Below are positions 1 to 13,700 of a stretch of 64,000 nucleotides of DNA, one piece after another. The first letter of the stretch is position 1. Each line of letters begins with the position of its first letter. The DNA comes from Ephydatia muelleri (lineage: Eukaryota; Porifera; Demospongiae; Spongillida; Spongillidae). The stretch is taken from contig JABACO010000017.1 in the NCBI GenBank assembly GCA_013339895.1, forward strand, positions 3,618,118 to 3,682,117, written 5' to 3'. Both the position numbers and the translations under genes were made by a program. The notes beneath the pieces were generated by a model. The model searched no databases, was not told where the DNA came from, and saw nothing but the letters and a program-made list of their open reading frames with translations.

Positions 1-190
1 ACTTCACAGTAGTATGCACAAAAGACCTTTTCCTACGTCTGGTATGACTTTTTCATTAAGGGTTAAAATCTCATAGGCGTGACTTGCTGATTGTACACCC
101 GAAATTGAATCAGGCTTGTAAGGGAGTGTACATGTAAATATTCACGAACCTCTGACGTCAGGTGCATATGGTTTTGGGAGTGTTGATTGA

Positions 191-1102
191 TTGAGCTGCT
201 GTACTGGCCACGTCCGGTTACGAATGAACACTTCCAGCTCTAGTGACGATCATGTCGCCGATATCATCTTCTGTGTGCTCAATGGAGTCGCGTTCTTTGT
301 GTGTCTAGCTGCTGCCATCCTCGTGTTTGCTCTTAGGCTGCACGTGAAGATCGTGTATCGCCTCTCTCTGTACCAGGTGCTGGCAGGGATAGCCTTCGCC
401 ACGGCGGAGACCCTGGAGATCGTGTTCCTGAATTAGCCACAAGTCTACGCTCGTTTGTGCATCGCCATCGGATTTTTTGTTCTCTACACAGAATGGATAA
501 AGGTTTTCTTTACGATGTGCGTGACCTTTCATATCTTCTGTTTTGCAGTACTACACAAGAACCTGAAAATGCTCGAAGCGTTGTACATCGTGACGTCATT
601 ACTTGTACCTGCGCTCTTTGCAATTATACCTCTGATAACACACACGTATCACAATTCCACTCTCGGATGCTACATTAACAAATACAACGACACTGTAACG
701 GATGAAAGTCGCTGAGATTGAGCGGCTTGCACTGTGGGACGTTCCCGCTATGGTCATACTATTTGCGGTATCTACAGCCATGGTTGTCATGATGATAAAA
801 CTGACTTACAGAGTGTGTTTGAGACGGAAAAGCGAGCCAATCACTGATGGGGATCAGAATTGGAAGGCTCTAAAACAACTCCTTCCATTGGCCGCTTTCC
901 CGATAGTGTTCTTCGTTTTCGTCATTCCCGGACTCATACGCGGTATTTATTTGTTACGGTCAACGAAGGTGCTTTGTTTACTGCGGTGGCGTGTATCGCC
1001 ATGTGGGGAATGGCTTCAGGTGCAAGCCTCATAATACACATCTCCGTGGCTCGACTTTATTGTAAGAAGAAGAGGAAACGACCGCTATGCGGTTCAAAAT
1101 AG
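191..1102 (+). pseudogene. 7TM G-protein-coupled-receptor-like pseudogene
   Basis: The conceptual product is a multi-pass membrane protein with about seven hydrophobic segments. These include one around IIFCVLNGVAFFVCLAAAIL, one around IAIGFFVLYTEWIKVFF, one around LYIVTSLLVPALFAIIPLIT and late ones near PIVFFVFVIPGLI. A short N-terminal stretch and a basic tail (YCKKKRKRP) fit a receptor that couples at the membrane. The reading frame is broken: an in-frame TAG lies at 434-436, the frame shifts near 710 and shifts back near 930-960, so the gene looks dead unless these are sequence errors. The last residues and the stop codon come from the adjoining foldback repeat, so the original C-terminus may be lost. 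The receptor class is not certain; a cAMP-receptor/secretin-like fold is possible. No introns are evident, so a retro-copy is also possible. Confidence 0.6.
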
Positions 1103-1320
1103 GTACCCATGTAGAAGGGTCCTACCGCTATTGGTTTGTTCTGTTCGTTAATTTTTGCTTGATCCGTTAGGGAGATACAAGTGTGCAAAGAAATTGCATA
1201 TTTCCCGGGCGTTACGCGCCATTAGCGTATTACGTCCTCGTAATACATTAATGACGGTTTAACGAACAGAACAAATCAATAGCGGTAGGACCCTTCTACA
1301 TGGGTACCTATTTTGAACCG
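1090..1320. repeat. Palindromic foldback/MITE element, short copy
   Basis: The termini CGGTTCAAAATAGG and CCTATTTTGAACCG are perfect inverted complements. The arms carry the matching blocks GTAGAAGGGTCCTACCGCTA and its complement and pair towards a centre near 1220, so the whole piece can fold into one long hairpin. A second copy forms the core of the larger palindrome at 51682-52457. The left end overlaps the stop codon of the receptor pseudogene and the right end abuts the Gypsy fossil. No clear target duplication is seen. Confidence 0.8.
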
Positions 1321-1424
1321 AACGGAAACTTAATGCAGTCACTACGAAAGATGCCTATCCGTTACCGCGCATTGATGACACTCTCGACACTCTATGTGGT
1401 TCCAAGTGGTTCAGCACCCTTGAC

Positions 1425-2684
1425 TTGCTGTCAGGATACTGGCAAGTAGAGATGTCACCAGAAGACCGACATAAAACTGCATTCTGCACCCCACAAGGCT
1501 TGTTCGAATTTAAGGTCATGCCCTTTGGTCTGTGCAATGCTCCGGCCACATTCCAACGGTTGATGGACCTGGTGTTGGCAGGTCTGCAGTGGTCCAAATG
1601 CCTTGTATATCTGGATGATGTAATCCTGTTAGGTACAACATTTGGGGAACACCTGGATAATATCAGAGCAGTGTTTGACCGTATTCGACAAGGGGGGCTT
1701 AAGCTACGAGCAGACAAGTGTTGTTTTTTGCAGAGGAATGTTAAATATCTTGGTCACCTGGTAGGAGTCTATGGATTGCAAGTAGATCCTGACAAAGTGG
1801 GAAAAGTGGCATCCTGGCCTGTACCTCAATCTGCTCAGCAAGTTCAACAGTTTCTTGGCTTTGCCAATTATTACAGAAGGTTCATTCAGGGATTTGCTGA
1901 AGTGGCTAAGCCACTACATCGCCTAACGGAACATGCTGTAAACTTCAGTTGGACTGCGGAGTGTCAAGAGGCATTTGAAAACCTTCGTAGTCGACTGACA
2001 AGGGCACCAATACTGGCCTTTCCGGATTATACATTGCCATTCGTATTGGATACAGATGCCAGTGATCTGGGGATTGGTGCTGTACTCTCACAAGTCTCTT
2101 CCCTTGGACAAGAACAGGTGGTGGCATATGGCAGTCGTCTGCTAAGCAAAGCTGAGCGAAATTACAGCGTTACACGCAGAGAGTTGCTGGCTGTTGTAAC
2201 ATTCACCCGACTATTTAGACCTTACCTGTTGGGTAGACGCTTCACCGTCCGGACAGATCATAGCTCTCTTCAATGGATTCAAAACTTTAAAGAACCTGAG
2301 GGACAGCTTGCAAGATGGCTGGAGCAGTTACAGGAATACGACTTTGAAGTTATCCACCGGAAGGGAAGAAATCACAACAACGCAGATGCCCTTTCAAGAC
2401 TTTTGGAGGGTGATAGTCCTCAAAGTAACAACATCACAGTTGTAAGCATCGATAGCCCAGTAGTAGAGAAGAGAAAGGTAATGAGAGAAGAACAACTACA
2501 GGATGATGTTGTGGGACCGGTGTTGAAGGCTGTAGAAAGTGACCTGTTACCCAAAAAAGATGAGTTGAAACAATTTTCAATTGGGACTCGTCGTCTATTT
2601 CAACTATGGGATCAGCTGAAAGTTAAAGGTGGAGTCCTACATCGCAATTTCGTTGGAACTAAGGAAGTGAGACCTTGTCTTTAG
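1425..2684 (+). pseudogene. Gypsy fossil part: reverse transcriptase and RNase H block
   Basis: This block holds the reverse transcriptase palm with the YLDD motif, the thumb/connection region (FLGFANYYRRFI) and the RNase H domain with TDASD and TDHSSLQW. It belongs to the 5'-truncated Ty3/Gypsy fossil described for this stretch and is recorded as part of that fossil only. Confidence 0.88.
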
Positions 2685-2696
2685 CTAGTTGTACCA

Positions 2697-4031
2697 ATGT
2701 CTCAAAGAAAGATAGTTTTGGCAGAGCTTCATGAAGGCGTGACTGGCGGACACCTGGGTCAAGAGAAGACCTTAATGAAGTTGAAAGAGCGTTTCTACTG
2801 GCCTGGACACTGGAACGATGTGCAAAATTGGTGCAATACTTGTGCAGCATGCATCTCCAGGAAAACACCAGCGCCTAAGCAGAGAGCCAGTCTTCAATCT
2901 ATCCTGGTTGGCCAGCCAATGCAGCTTGTGGCAGTTGACATCCTTGGTCCACTCCCAGAGAGCGGAAATGGAAACTCCTACATTCTGGTAATAGGTGACT
3001 ACTTCACTCGCTGGATGGAAGCATACCCCATCCAAAACCAGGAGGCAGTCACAGTTGCGCAAAAGCTAGTGGATGAGATATTCTGCCGCTTCTCGGTACC
3101 AGAACAGTTGCACTCGGACCAAGGTCGCCAGTTTGAATCAGCAGTGATTAAGGAGATCTGTAACCTGCTTCATATTGAAAAAACTAGAACCACAGCATAT
3201 CACCCACAGTCAGATGGACTTGTAGAACGATTTAACCGAACCTTGCTGAGTATGCTTACTACCTGTGGAAGAAGTCACCCTTTTGAATGGGAGGACCACA
3301 TTAGGAAAGTTTGCTTTGCCTACAACACGAGTGTCCAGGCGACAACAGGCTATTCACCCTTCTTCCTGATGTTTGGTAGACAGGCCAGACTTCCTATTGA
3401 TCTCATGTACGGAACTGAATGTGGAAACTCTGTTACTAAAACTGTTCCAGAGTATGTGACCAAGCTGAGTGAAGCGTTTGTAGAAGCTTATGCTGCTGTT
3501 CGTGATACAATGGGGGCAAAGCTGCAGAGACAGAAAGAATTTTATAACAAAAAAGTCCATGGTGATCCACACAAACCTGGTGATTTTGTTCTGTTATTCA
3601 ATCCAGCTGTTCCTAAGGGTGGATCACGGAAGTTTCATAGCCCCTGGACTGGTCCTTTTAAGATTGTGGAGAGAGTGTCTGAAGCCACATACCACATCCA
3701 GAACACAGTCGATGGGAAGACCTCCATAGTACACTTTGACCGTCTGAAGAGATGCAGGCCGGATATTCGAACAAATATTAAACAGACGAAAAAAGATAAT
3801 TCTCCTACATGTGGGTCAACAGCAGGCAAAGATCCTCCTGGCACACACATGGAACTGCTAGATGATGACCAACCTACACATGTTCCAGAACATCCTCAAC
3901 CTAATGCTGTACTGAATGAAGATCCGGAACCAGAAGAAGGTCCGGAACAAGATGATGATGATCCTCACATTATTGTCCCACAACCTGGAACTGCTACCCG
4001 TTACCCCACACGTGCACCAGATTATTACTAG
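2697..4031 (+). pseudogene. Gypsy fossil part: integrase block
   Basis: The block has the HHCC-type zinc-binding region (HLGQEKTLMKLKERFYWPG, then CxxC), the integrase core (VDILGPLP, HSDQGRQFES, YHPQSDGLVERFNR) and a GPY-type C-terminal module (WTGPFKIVERVS), followed by an acidic proline-rich tail. It is part of the same truncated Ty3/Gypsy fossil. Confidence 0.88.
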
Positions 4032-4062
4032 AATACGGGACGTATTCTCATAAAAGGGACGC

Positions 4063-4254
4063 TGTGTAGCATGACAGTATACGGACACATTGTGTAGCAT
4101 GACAGTATACGGACACATAGTAATCTAGCGCATGCTTGTAAAGGTGTTAAATAGATGCACGCGCGATGGGTGCATATATGTTGAGTTACTGTGTGTTGAA
4201 GTGAGTTGTTGTTCACTGTTGTTGTGCAACTATAATCAAGTTGACTCTGTTACA
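4063..4254 (+). repeat. Probable 3' LTR of the first Gypsy fossil
   Basis: The stretch follows a purine-rich tract (AAAAGGGA) just after the integrase block. It begins TGTGTAGCATGACAG, a motif repeated once 28 bases later, and ends GACTCTGTTACA, giving the usual TG...CA ends. No partner LTR lies in the window, so the exact start (4063 or 4091) is uncertain. Confidence 0.55.
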
Positions 4255-7200
4255 CATATGAACTGCTTTTTTTTGTTATAGGCACCTGAGTCCAAAAATT
4301 TTCTCACCAAATTTGTGCAAAATGGTCAAAGAGAAAAGTCACAAATGATGTTATCAACAATTCTCTTGGGTATTCTCAACAGAAGCCATGTAAACCGTTC
4401 TCTCAGATGTAAGTTGAATAATGATTTTACTGCAGCACCATATATTCATAAATAGAATTGATCAATTATAGCAATGAACAAAGCAAGGAAGAAACGACCA
4501 ACAGCTGTTGTTAGTTTTTTGCACACTTGGTTTAGTAATGTTGAAAAACGATAAAAATAAAACTACAGAGAACTAATCAAGACAGTTGAAGCGAATAAAT
4601 ATGTTGCTGAGTCTATGGGTACACTCCTGGGCCACAAGTAAGGGCATATGTTGTGTGTATTATTGATATAGGGTGCATTTAAATTTACATGCCACTTACT
4701 CCTTTATTAATAGATGTTACAATTCCAATTACGTTCAGCATTTTAGCCCTACTCAACATAACTGCAAGTTGTCCAAAATAGGTGCCACCACTTATATGAT
4801 GGCTTCCTAATATTATGGCACCTATTTAGGAATAAATAGGCTCCATCATAGAAGTGGCCTGAAAACAAAACAAAGGACCGGAAAACTCATCAAATATATG
4901 CTTGTTGAATGCTGCCATACAAGTCTTGTTTACCACACAATGATGAAAGGTATATGGCAACTTTCTTTCTCCAGTATATACCTCGTATTTTTCTATCATG
5001 CACCATAGATATGACTATAAATTTGTGATGTCATTAAGAAAGGCATCACTACTTGAAGCATTTCCAATGATTTGGAAGGAAGTGTGAATCATCCATGTGA
5101 TCCTGCAAATCTTGCAGTAAGAATCATGTCACAATGGTTAGAGTGCAATACAATGTTGATACATCAACGCTTAGGATGCAATGAGTGCAGAAATTGTCAG
5201 TCTCGCTTGAGGTGCTCAAAATGACTGCTGTGAAGGAATCACTGTATTGTTAGAGAGGTTGTTTATGGAAACTGAGGTTTAATGAACACATTCATAGCAA
5301 AACATCTAATGACCAACTTATGCACTTTGTTGCTAGATTAGTCCTAATATCCAGCAGCAGATTTTTACGTCCATAACAAGGCAGTCCCAGTGTTGTTCGA
5401 AGGTCCATTTTGCTTTTGTTCTGACCACTGCCTTGACCACAATATACTAAAATAGAATGTGAATCAATACATTCGCTGCGATCTCATGTGGTGTAAACCA
5501 AACACATGGAAGAAGCATTTTTGATTTAACGAGGGAATGGCTGGATGGTAGACTCTCTGAAATGGAAGGATCACAAGTGTTAGAAGTGTTGCTGTAGTTT
5601 GAATTTTTTTTAAATGTGCACAATTCAATTTACACTATAGATTCTGTGAAGGTTGCAACCAACCTTTATCTGTTAAGCAGAGAGAAATATCATTTCCCTC
5701 TATCCTAATCACCCATTGCTCAAGAGTACCAGCTTATTGAATTGAATTGAAGTTCCAGGGTTTGCATAAGTATTGCCATTGAACATAATTGTGCATGTGC
5801 TATTTATTTGTGTTTATTTGTGTTCTAAATCATACCAGCTGACTCATCCATGCTCCAGTGTCAATTGTGTTTACGAACTAAATGCTTTTAGTGGTATGTT
5901 TATGTTTCAAGAATGATCAGTATTTAGCGCACTAATGAAGGACATTGTAATGCATGAAGTGTACAATAAATTGCTTATTACATAGAACTTCTTTCAGACG
6001 CATGCATTGTGCAGAGCAGGGATGAATGGATTCGTTACAATGATACAGAAGTCAGTTTGATTTTGCTTCCTGATTATAATTTCTCAAAAAAAGGGAAGGT
6101 AAGGAATATAAGAAAATTATGAAATTTGTAGATATTGCGTTCAATTTTAGGAAAATGTATCATTAGCAATCTATACAACTTCCATGACATCTGTATGTGT
6201 TGGCATGCATGTCTGAGATACATCACTTCAACACATTGATTTGCAGACATTCCTTGATAAATGCAATTCCAATCCACCTCCAATATATTTGCGGATGTTC
6301 AACATATTTGTAAGTGGCATGTGTATTGCTATTACATATTTGAAGGGCTGTAATTTGAAATGGCATACTTCAATTCAGGAGTATTGTGGTTTGCCAATGG
6401 AAATTGAAGCTGAGGTTGGTTTAAATGAAGATTCAATTAATGTATATAATGTATTACAACTAAGCTTAGGACAATAGGAGCAACACCACACTCCAGTTTT
6501 CAGCTAGAGAAATGTGATTTAACATCATTGATATAAGTGGAGGATGGATCAGCTCAAGGGTAGAATACTGTCTACATATCGTGGTCAAATCAAAGCATAC
6601 TCTTATTCAACAGATCATTGCTGCTTATTTGGACCTGCTTCAAGACTCTGCACATGTTACCACTTGCATGTCACAGCGTCGTAATCCTACAAACCACTAC
6701 ATTATCAGAGAATGAAAGTCATTTCCTTCGATCCAATGTTCTTGCCAGTCTTCAAAGCAAAAGGCTACAGTGGAGTTAGAATGTGTGCAAAGGTAAAACA
6801 AAATTGTTTGTGTGAACTAATTCATAGCCCTCATCATTGAGTAGTGGAAGAATGAGATGGACTGTGACATGCTACTGTTTCCAGTACATAAGCCACAGCA
6901 CTGGTGTTTAGTGGTCAGTGTTTCTGTTTTGTACTACTTTCTACCTGCAGATAAACAATCCCAGTTTGCAGGTTGTTTATCTTCAGTCACAAGAAATTCA
7001 CTGCATTGATTCACTAAATTGTAGCAATGCAGATGACTTGTAACTTCTGCAGACATCTAACACGCATGAGAAGCCTGCTGTGTTAGATAATTATAGACAT
7101 CTTTTAAATACTAACCACTTTTGATACACTTCTCATGTGCTTTTTTCACTTTCCTTAGTTCATCAGAGAACATCAGACTAACATATTTTCTGTACTGTAT

Positions 7201-7592
7201 TACAGTGACATAACCCATACAATCGCAAAACTAGTGAAGTATTAACCATATTTGTCATTTTCATTCAGTAGAGAAGCCTTGTGAACACAAAACCATCACA
7301 TCATGCCTGCATTGTTGCTTTAATTCTCATATGCATTATGTCACACTGCAACACTTCATTATACAAGCATTATAGACAAAATGTTTAATTATTTGTCAGT
7401 GCCATCTTGCTATTTATCATACAATGTATTATTATAACAATGTACATCGTAAGCAAACATAATACACTTTAAAATGTTCATGTCTGCTGAAGTTTTCATG
7501 TACATGCACATGTATATTATCCTATGATGGTGCCCACATATTCAGTCAGATGGTCAGGCACTGCAATTGTTCCTGAGTGGGAATAAGATCTG
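4255..7592. other. Intergenic, AT-rich, no recognisable gene
   Basis: Only short open frames occur here and none resembles a known family. A small imperfect hairpin (AAAATAGGTGCCACCACTTA with GGCACCTATTTAGG) lies near 4780-4830. The one interpretable item is an exon-like fragment at 7120-7170 on the minus strand, listed separately. Confidence 0.5.
7120..7172 (-). pseudogene. Duplicated coiled-coil exon fragment downstream of the LEKR1-like gene
   Basis: On the minus strand this reads SDELRKVKKAHEK, close to TDELRKVKESYEKQSK in the exon at about 8420-8500. It lies beyond the gene's stop codon, so it looks like a stray copy of one exon that is no longer used. Confidence 0.5.
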
Positions 7593-10500
7593 TCATTTAT
7601 GTTGCAGCTTTTCATGATAGCTAAGCTTCTTGAGTGCAGCTCGGGATTCTTCCAAACCCTTTTCCAATGTATGTCTTTCTTCACATCCCATCTGCACAGT
7701 GGTTTGCAGGTGTGATATCTAAAAGAGCATTGACTACAGTGTAGACACCATAGCAATGAGAGAAAACTACAAATTCACCTCCTTATAGCATGAAGTCAAT
7801 TTTGACTCAAGATCAGAGCACAACTTCATTTTAACCTCCAGTTGATTTTTGACACCGTGTAAGGCAGCAGACATTGATTGAAGTGCAGTTTGAGCACTGA
7901 CTTGCTCTTCCTTTAGTCTCATTTCCAGATCTTTTACTTCATGCAGGTGCCTCGTAACTTCTGCATCAAACACAGCCTATACCACAATAGAATAACTATC
8001 TATATTACCACCAAGAGGCATGAAGTGAAGATAAAGTAATTTCTGAGCATTTGCAAAGTGAGTGATCTGGCATATGATGCACTATGCATACATACAGCTG
8101 ATAGACATGTACCTTTTCTTTCCTAATGTCATCACGTAACAACTGTATTGTGGTATGCTGCTTTTCAACTGTGCTCTGAAGCTGTAGTAACATGCACAAC
8201 ATAAATGTGATCAACACAGGGTTTAGTGAATTATCGTGCAGAAACGTACATCGCTGATTTGCTTATTATATAACTCTTGTCCAGATCTGGATTGTGCCAA
8301 CACCTTTTCAATGTTGTATGAAATGAATCAAACGAAGTCCATGAACACATCATATACATGTACATGTACAGAATACAGTTTTATACACGCAATAATGAAA
8401 CAAAAGTACTTCCAACACTAACTGCTTTGCTTTGCTTCTCATATGATTCCTTCACTTTCCTAAGTTCATCAGTGTGCTTTTCATGAATCTTAGGCCAAAT
8501 ATAAATGACAGTGACACTGCAGCAAACGTGCATGGTACACACAATCAAGAAAAGCAGATTACAAATTAAGCATTGGATGTTAAAATAATTTAGAATTGTG
8601 ATGAATAGTTGCCTAAAGTGGGTGAGAAAAAATAACAGTATAAACAAATTTTTTTTAATCAAAATAGTTAAATTTTATTAGTTCACTGCATTACTCATTT
8701 TGTCTTAAAAAATATCTCTTGATTATAGTTTAAAGCTTTCAGTTATATTAATTATGACCTACCAATCAAGATAAGGTGACCACATATTTCAAACAATATT
8801 AATAGGCATGGTCTCATAGCTCAACCAATTGGCCATCAATTAGTCAGTTCATCATATTAAATGCCAATGTTTTCATTTTTGATGTGAAAAGTGCACTTCA
8901 TTTTAGAGGGCAATGACATTTCAGCAGTTTTATGTAACCATCAAAATTGAAAGAGTTTGGTATATTACTACATTGCTTATTTTTGCTTGATTAAAGGTCC
9001 AGGAATAGTGTCTTGTCTGTGTAATGCACACCAACACTAGACCAACCTTTTGCATTTGCTGGTCGTGTGAAAGAGACAATTGCTTTAGTTGTAGACCGGT
9101 ACTTGACAACTGCATCCGAGCTTCTTCCAACAACCGTTGCATACTCTGGTCCACACAAAAATCAAAAATCAAATAATTACAATAAACACCATTTCCTTCA
9201 CATTCACCTGCTTGCCCTCTGTTTCCTTAGTGTAAGATTCCTTCAAAGACAACAATTTTTCATTTGTATCAGTGAGTGCTTTCTCAGTAAATGAAAGCTT
9301 TCCTTGTATCTCACCAATTGCTATCTGCTGTCTAGCTTAGCAGGGAAAAAAAGCTTACGGCATAAACAAAAGATTATTCGCAATGACTGGATTCACCTGC
9401 TCATTCTTTCAGTTGAATCTACTTGTACTCTTGAAAGTTCACTCTCCAAATCTCTACAAGTTGAGAAATCACCTTTGTACCAGTGAATGTGTCTCAAAAC
9501 ATGCATATAGTTGATTTATAAATCCATGCTCACATATAGCTGTATACTATATCAGAGTTCATACATGTACATGCATGTTTCAAAGGATCTGCTGTAGTAT
9601 TTCCTGTGAGCTTGGTGGAACAATCTTACACTGACTTTTGTCATTCTTTCTATTGAAATGCACTCTCTGTTCCCCCGTTTGTAATGCCAAAATGGTATTT
9701 AGTTTTGAAATCTACAAAGGCTTGAATGGACATGTATAGTATTATTTACAATCTGAAATCTTCATTTGATGTCCTGGCAAAGTGAAAGTATACTTTTTGT
9801 CTCAAAGCTGGTTTCCAATAAAGATATGCATAAATTCATGTTTCACATGTACATGTAACTATCTGCATTGGTACACATGTGCATTTTTCAGCAGATGGGG
9901 TGTGAATGTAGTGAGTTGTCTTGTACACAGTACATGTACAAGATGATATTGCATGTAAAGTGGTAGCTTCAGTTTGTCAGGCACTCCCCATACACAATGC
10001 TAAGGTAACCATTTTCATACGTACATCAGTGCAGAAATGCTGAATGATCTACATGTAATACACACATCTGCATGCATACGTGTTCATACAGATGTCTTGC
10101 AATGTAAAACTCCCTACATGTACATGCATACACTGTATTGAAAGTAGTTACAATATCCATCAGCTTCACATACAACAAGAGACCCCAAGCAGCGTGAAAC
10201 ACATGCAGCGACATGACTCTATGATACACGAGTCACATCTAAGTGCATGCAACCACATGCAGACGTGTACATGTATGTGTATTGACCTGACTCTCTTGCT
10301 CATTGTGCTACACATGTCTTTATACTTAGTCAGTTCAGAGTTACACACTTTCTTTGCTTCCTGAATGGCTATAGGGTAGGGAGCAGTGCAATAAACATTA
10401 TATGCACAAATTTTTATAAGCACAAAAGGATAGGACACCAGCCAACGTAACACATTTGATTTCACCAAACCACCAAACCTAGCAGCTCTGTTGCAAGATC

Positions 10501-10704
10501 CTTCCTTTGTTTTTCCGCATTAGTGGCTTGCTGCTGCAGGTCATCTCTTGCTTGGGCCCAGTTTTTGCATGCACTGATGTACTTGGCCTTTTCTGCTGCA
10601 AATTCCCTCTGAAAGTCAGCAACCCTTGATCTTACCCTGCTGCTCACTAGCAAAATGGGAAGAAATGGTTATATGAAACTTCAATGGCTGCTACGTAGAC
10701 TTGT

Positions 10705-10742
<38 letters not shown>

Positions 10743-13700
10743 TGTGTAACACCTTTTGCATCAAACTCAGAGCAGATCTGCATTATCTTTCCGATGCATG
10801 CAAATAGATAGGCAAGCATCCCCGTGAGATCTGTCCTCGTACGATCACTGAGATATTTCATTTGTCCCAACAGTGAGCAGGCTGCAGTTAGTTTCAGTGA
10901 ACAACAAGCTTCCTTTTCCCTGTTGAAAGCATAATGCACACATACAGTAATGTCCAGCAGGTGTTGAAGTTCCAGTGCACAGATGAGTGAATTTGCTACA
11001 TGACAGACATTCCCACTGTACCTTGCCGAGAGAGTAACATTCGAGAGCTCTTCTTCCTTTCTTGAGAGTGCCTCCTTTGCTCTACGCAGTTCATCAATAT
11101 ACCTGAGTGCAGTATACTGTACATGAAGGTCACCACCAGGGTGTGGTGGTTTGAATATGTACCACATAAGACCAACACACAATACACCGATTCCTTAAGT
11201 ATCATATGTATATTATCTATTTATATAGTTAGTCTCGTACTTTGAATATTCTACGTATGGGCATGTTGCTTTTCATGGCCCAGTGAAGAAACAGCAATGA
11301 GTTTAAGATAATGTAATTGCCATCAAAACAGAAATCTCATGTTTGCAATATACGGAGCTTGTGTAGTGAAGTTATTCATTTAAATTATTGTTCTGCTGTC
11401 ATATCACGAACTTATTGAATTGTACTGGTGATATTTTAGTGGCCTGAACATACTTCTCACTCATGATGGATGAATTGTTTTCCAAAGTCTTAATAGACAG
11501 CAACAGCTTCTGCCTTTCTTGATCCCAAATAGCCTTTTCCATCTCCAAAGCTGTCTTCCTGTTGTTGATAATGATATAGAGCAGTTTACGTGAAACACAC
11601 AGCATGCACACTGTACAGTACTGTACAGTGTGTATGCTGTGTGTTTCTGTACTGTACAGGGAGTATGCTGTGTGTTTCACCCATGGTACATTAGTGGAAC
11701 ACATAGTGTAAACATTGTACAGTACATTAGAAACACATAGCATACACACTGTACAGTACTGCACAGTACACCTACATGAATATCTTAATGGGCAGCTTGT
11801 AAATTTGTGGATTGTTGTAAAGTGCTGTAGACGCCATTCATTGCTTACACGTCCATGTGCATTCATTATGCATGTACAAATACTATCCTTATCACTGCAG
11901 TATCAGTTAGTTTGTAACCTTTCAGCAGCAAATACATTATAGCCACAACCCTATAGATTGTCTTCTGCTCCAAGACATGAACTTGCATGCAATATATCTT
12001 GCCTCTCTGTTACTTGCAATAATATTTTGGCATGGTGATATCAGTTTCAATGTACTATGTTCCTGGAAGCCCTTTGTTCAACTGTTGCATGCAGAGCTTG
12101 AATTCCTTGACCATTGCAATGCAAACTTCTGTGCAGCAAATTACTTTGCTTTGCTGCAAATGTTCCATTATGCTGAATATTGAACTATTTGTTTTTGAAA
12201 TCTAAATACCCATGCAATATCGAAATGTTTGATGAGTGTTAATGTCTAGTGTCCTGGGTTTGTACACCCGGGTGTACAGAAATTCAAATGTCATTTGTTA
12301 CTGACTGATCCAACAGCACATAAGTATTTATAGCTCTGGGTTGAAATATGTAAGATCTAGGTCCTACTACAATCATCTAATCCGTTTGTCAAAGTGAAGC
12401 TCCCCCAGTCGTGCCTAGCAGATACCTGGCATGCCTCAGAGAACCTCGCTTTGGATAGTTGGTTACACATTTGTATATGGAACTAGACCTTAACTATTTC
12501 TGCCCAGAGCTAAACGTGTGTATGTGCTGTCGGATTTCATTTCTTGCTCTCTAAGTCTGATTTCCTAGATTTTTTAAAAAAAAGGTGTGCAATGCAAAAC
12601 GTTACTATGTTTATATGGCAGATGGAGTCACTGAAATGTAATCAGTTTACAATGTATGGTTACTGTTAACCCTTAATTCCCCTCAAACCCCCCTCCCCCC
12701 GAATCCCCCTACTAGAAAAGAAAAAACATTTAGACCACAACTCACATAGATTTAGCATTTGCAAGATCATTCTCCAAGCATTGCACACAATCCTCCAATT
12801 TTCCCTTCTCTTGATCCCATCGAACTTTCTCGCTCTCTAAGTCTGATTTCCTAAATTTTTTTAAAAAAGGTGTGCAATGCAAAACGTTAATATGTTTATG
12901 TGGCAGATGGAGTCACTGAAATGTAATCAGTTTACATTGTATGGTTACTGTTAACCCTTAACTCCCCTCAACCCCCCCCCCCCCCCCCCCCCCTCAAATC
13001 CCCCTTCTAAAAAAGCAAAAACATTTAGACCACAACAAATGCTAGAAATAAAGGTAGCAGAATGCATACTGTCACTGTTGTTCACATCAAAGTGTTCACG
13101 GCTTCATTATTTAGAGAGAGGTTAAAAAAATACATGTTTGACTGCATGGTAGAAAGAAAGTACAGAAACAGCTTTGTATTGATAGTGGGTTAACAGTATA
13201 AAACAAGGTGTAAATACGCTACAATAATTATTAGCCCTTACATGGCAGAGTGCTGAAAGAAGGAAGCTTTAATTAGGGCTCCCCGCTCACTATCGTACAG
13301 GGTTAATAACCCATTGTAGCTTATGAATTGAGGTTACACCTATCTGTCCTTTTACACCAGTCACACCTACTGTATATCCAATCACTGGTGAGTGTATGCA
13401 TACACATTAGCTGTGCAGTGCCTGTGTATCTGTAACGCACTACACAAAGTAAAGACACTAAAAAAAGACCCAATGATGTCCTCTATTATCTCGTTCCCAG
13501 AACAATAGTACGTGGCATTATGTTCGGTCTGGGAACGAGACCAGGTTACCTCTACGCCATGTTATGTTATGCTGTGTTTTTGCGGGGAGTATACAGCAGT
13601 CAATCTTCTAAGAAGTTCGTGGGGAGCTATAAATAGACTCCTCCAATATCCCTGCCGGTTCCCATGTCACGTGATATGACTCGCCTCTGAAGCTGCCCGC

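Larger units (their letters stand above)
1321..4254 (+). mobile_element. Ty3/Gypsy LTR retrotransposon fossil, 5'-truncated
   Basis: Parts in order are the reverse transcriptase from within its N-terminal half (LDLLSGYWQVEM, then the YLDDVIL catalytic block), an RNase H domain (DTDASDLGIGAVL), an integrase zinc-binding region, the integrase core and a GPY-like tail, then a 3' LTR. Gag, protease and the 5' LTR are absent; the element begins abruptly at the foldback repeat. It is broken, with few disruptions in what remains, so it is likely fairly young. It is not the same lineage as the elements at 32-34 kb and at the right edge, judging by sequence differences. Confidence 0.9.
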
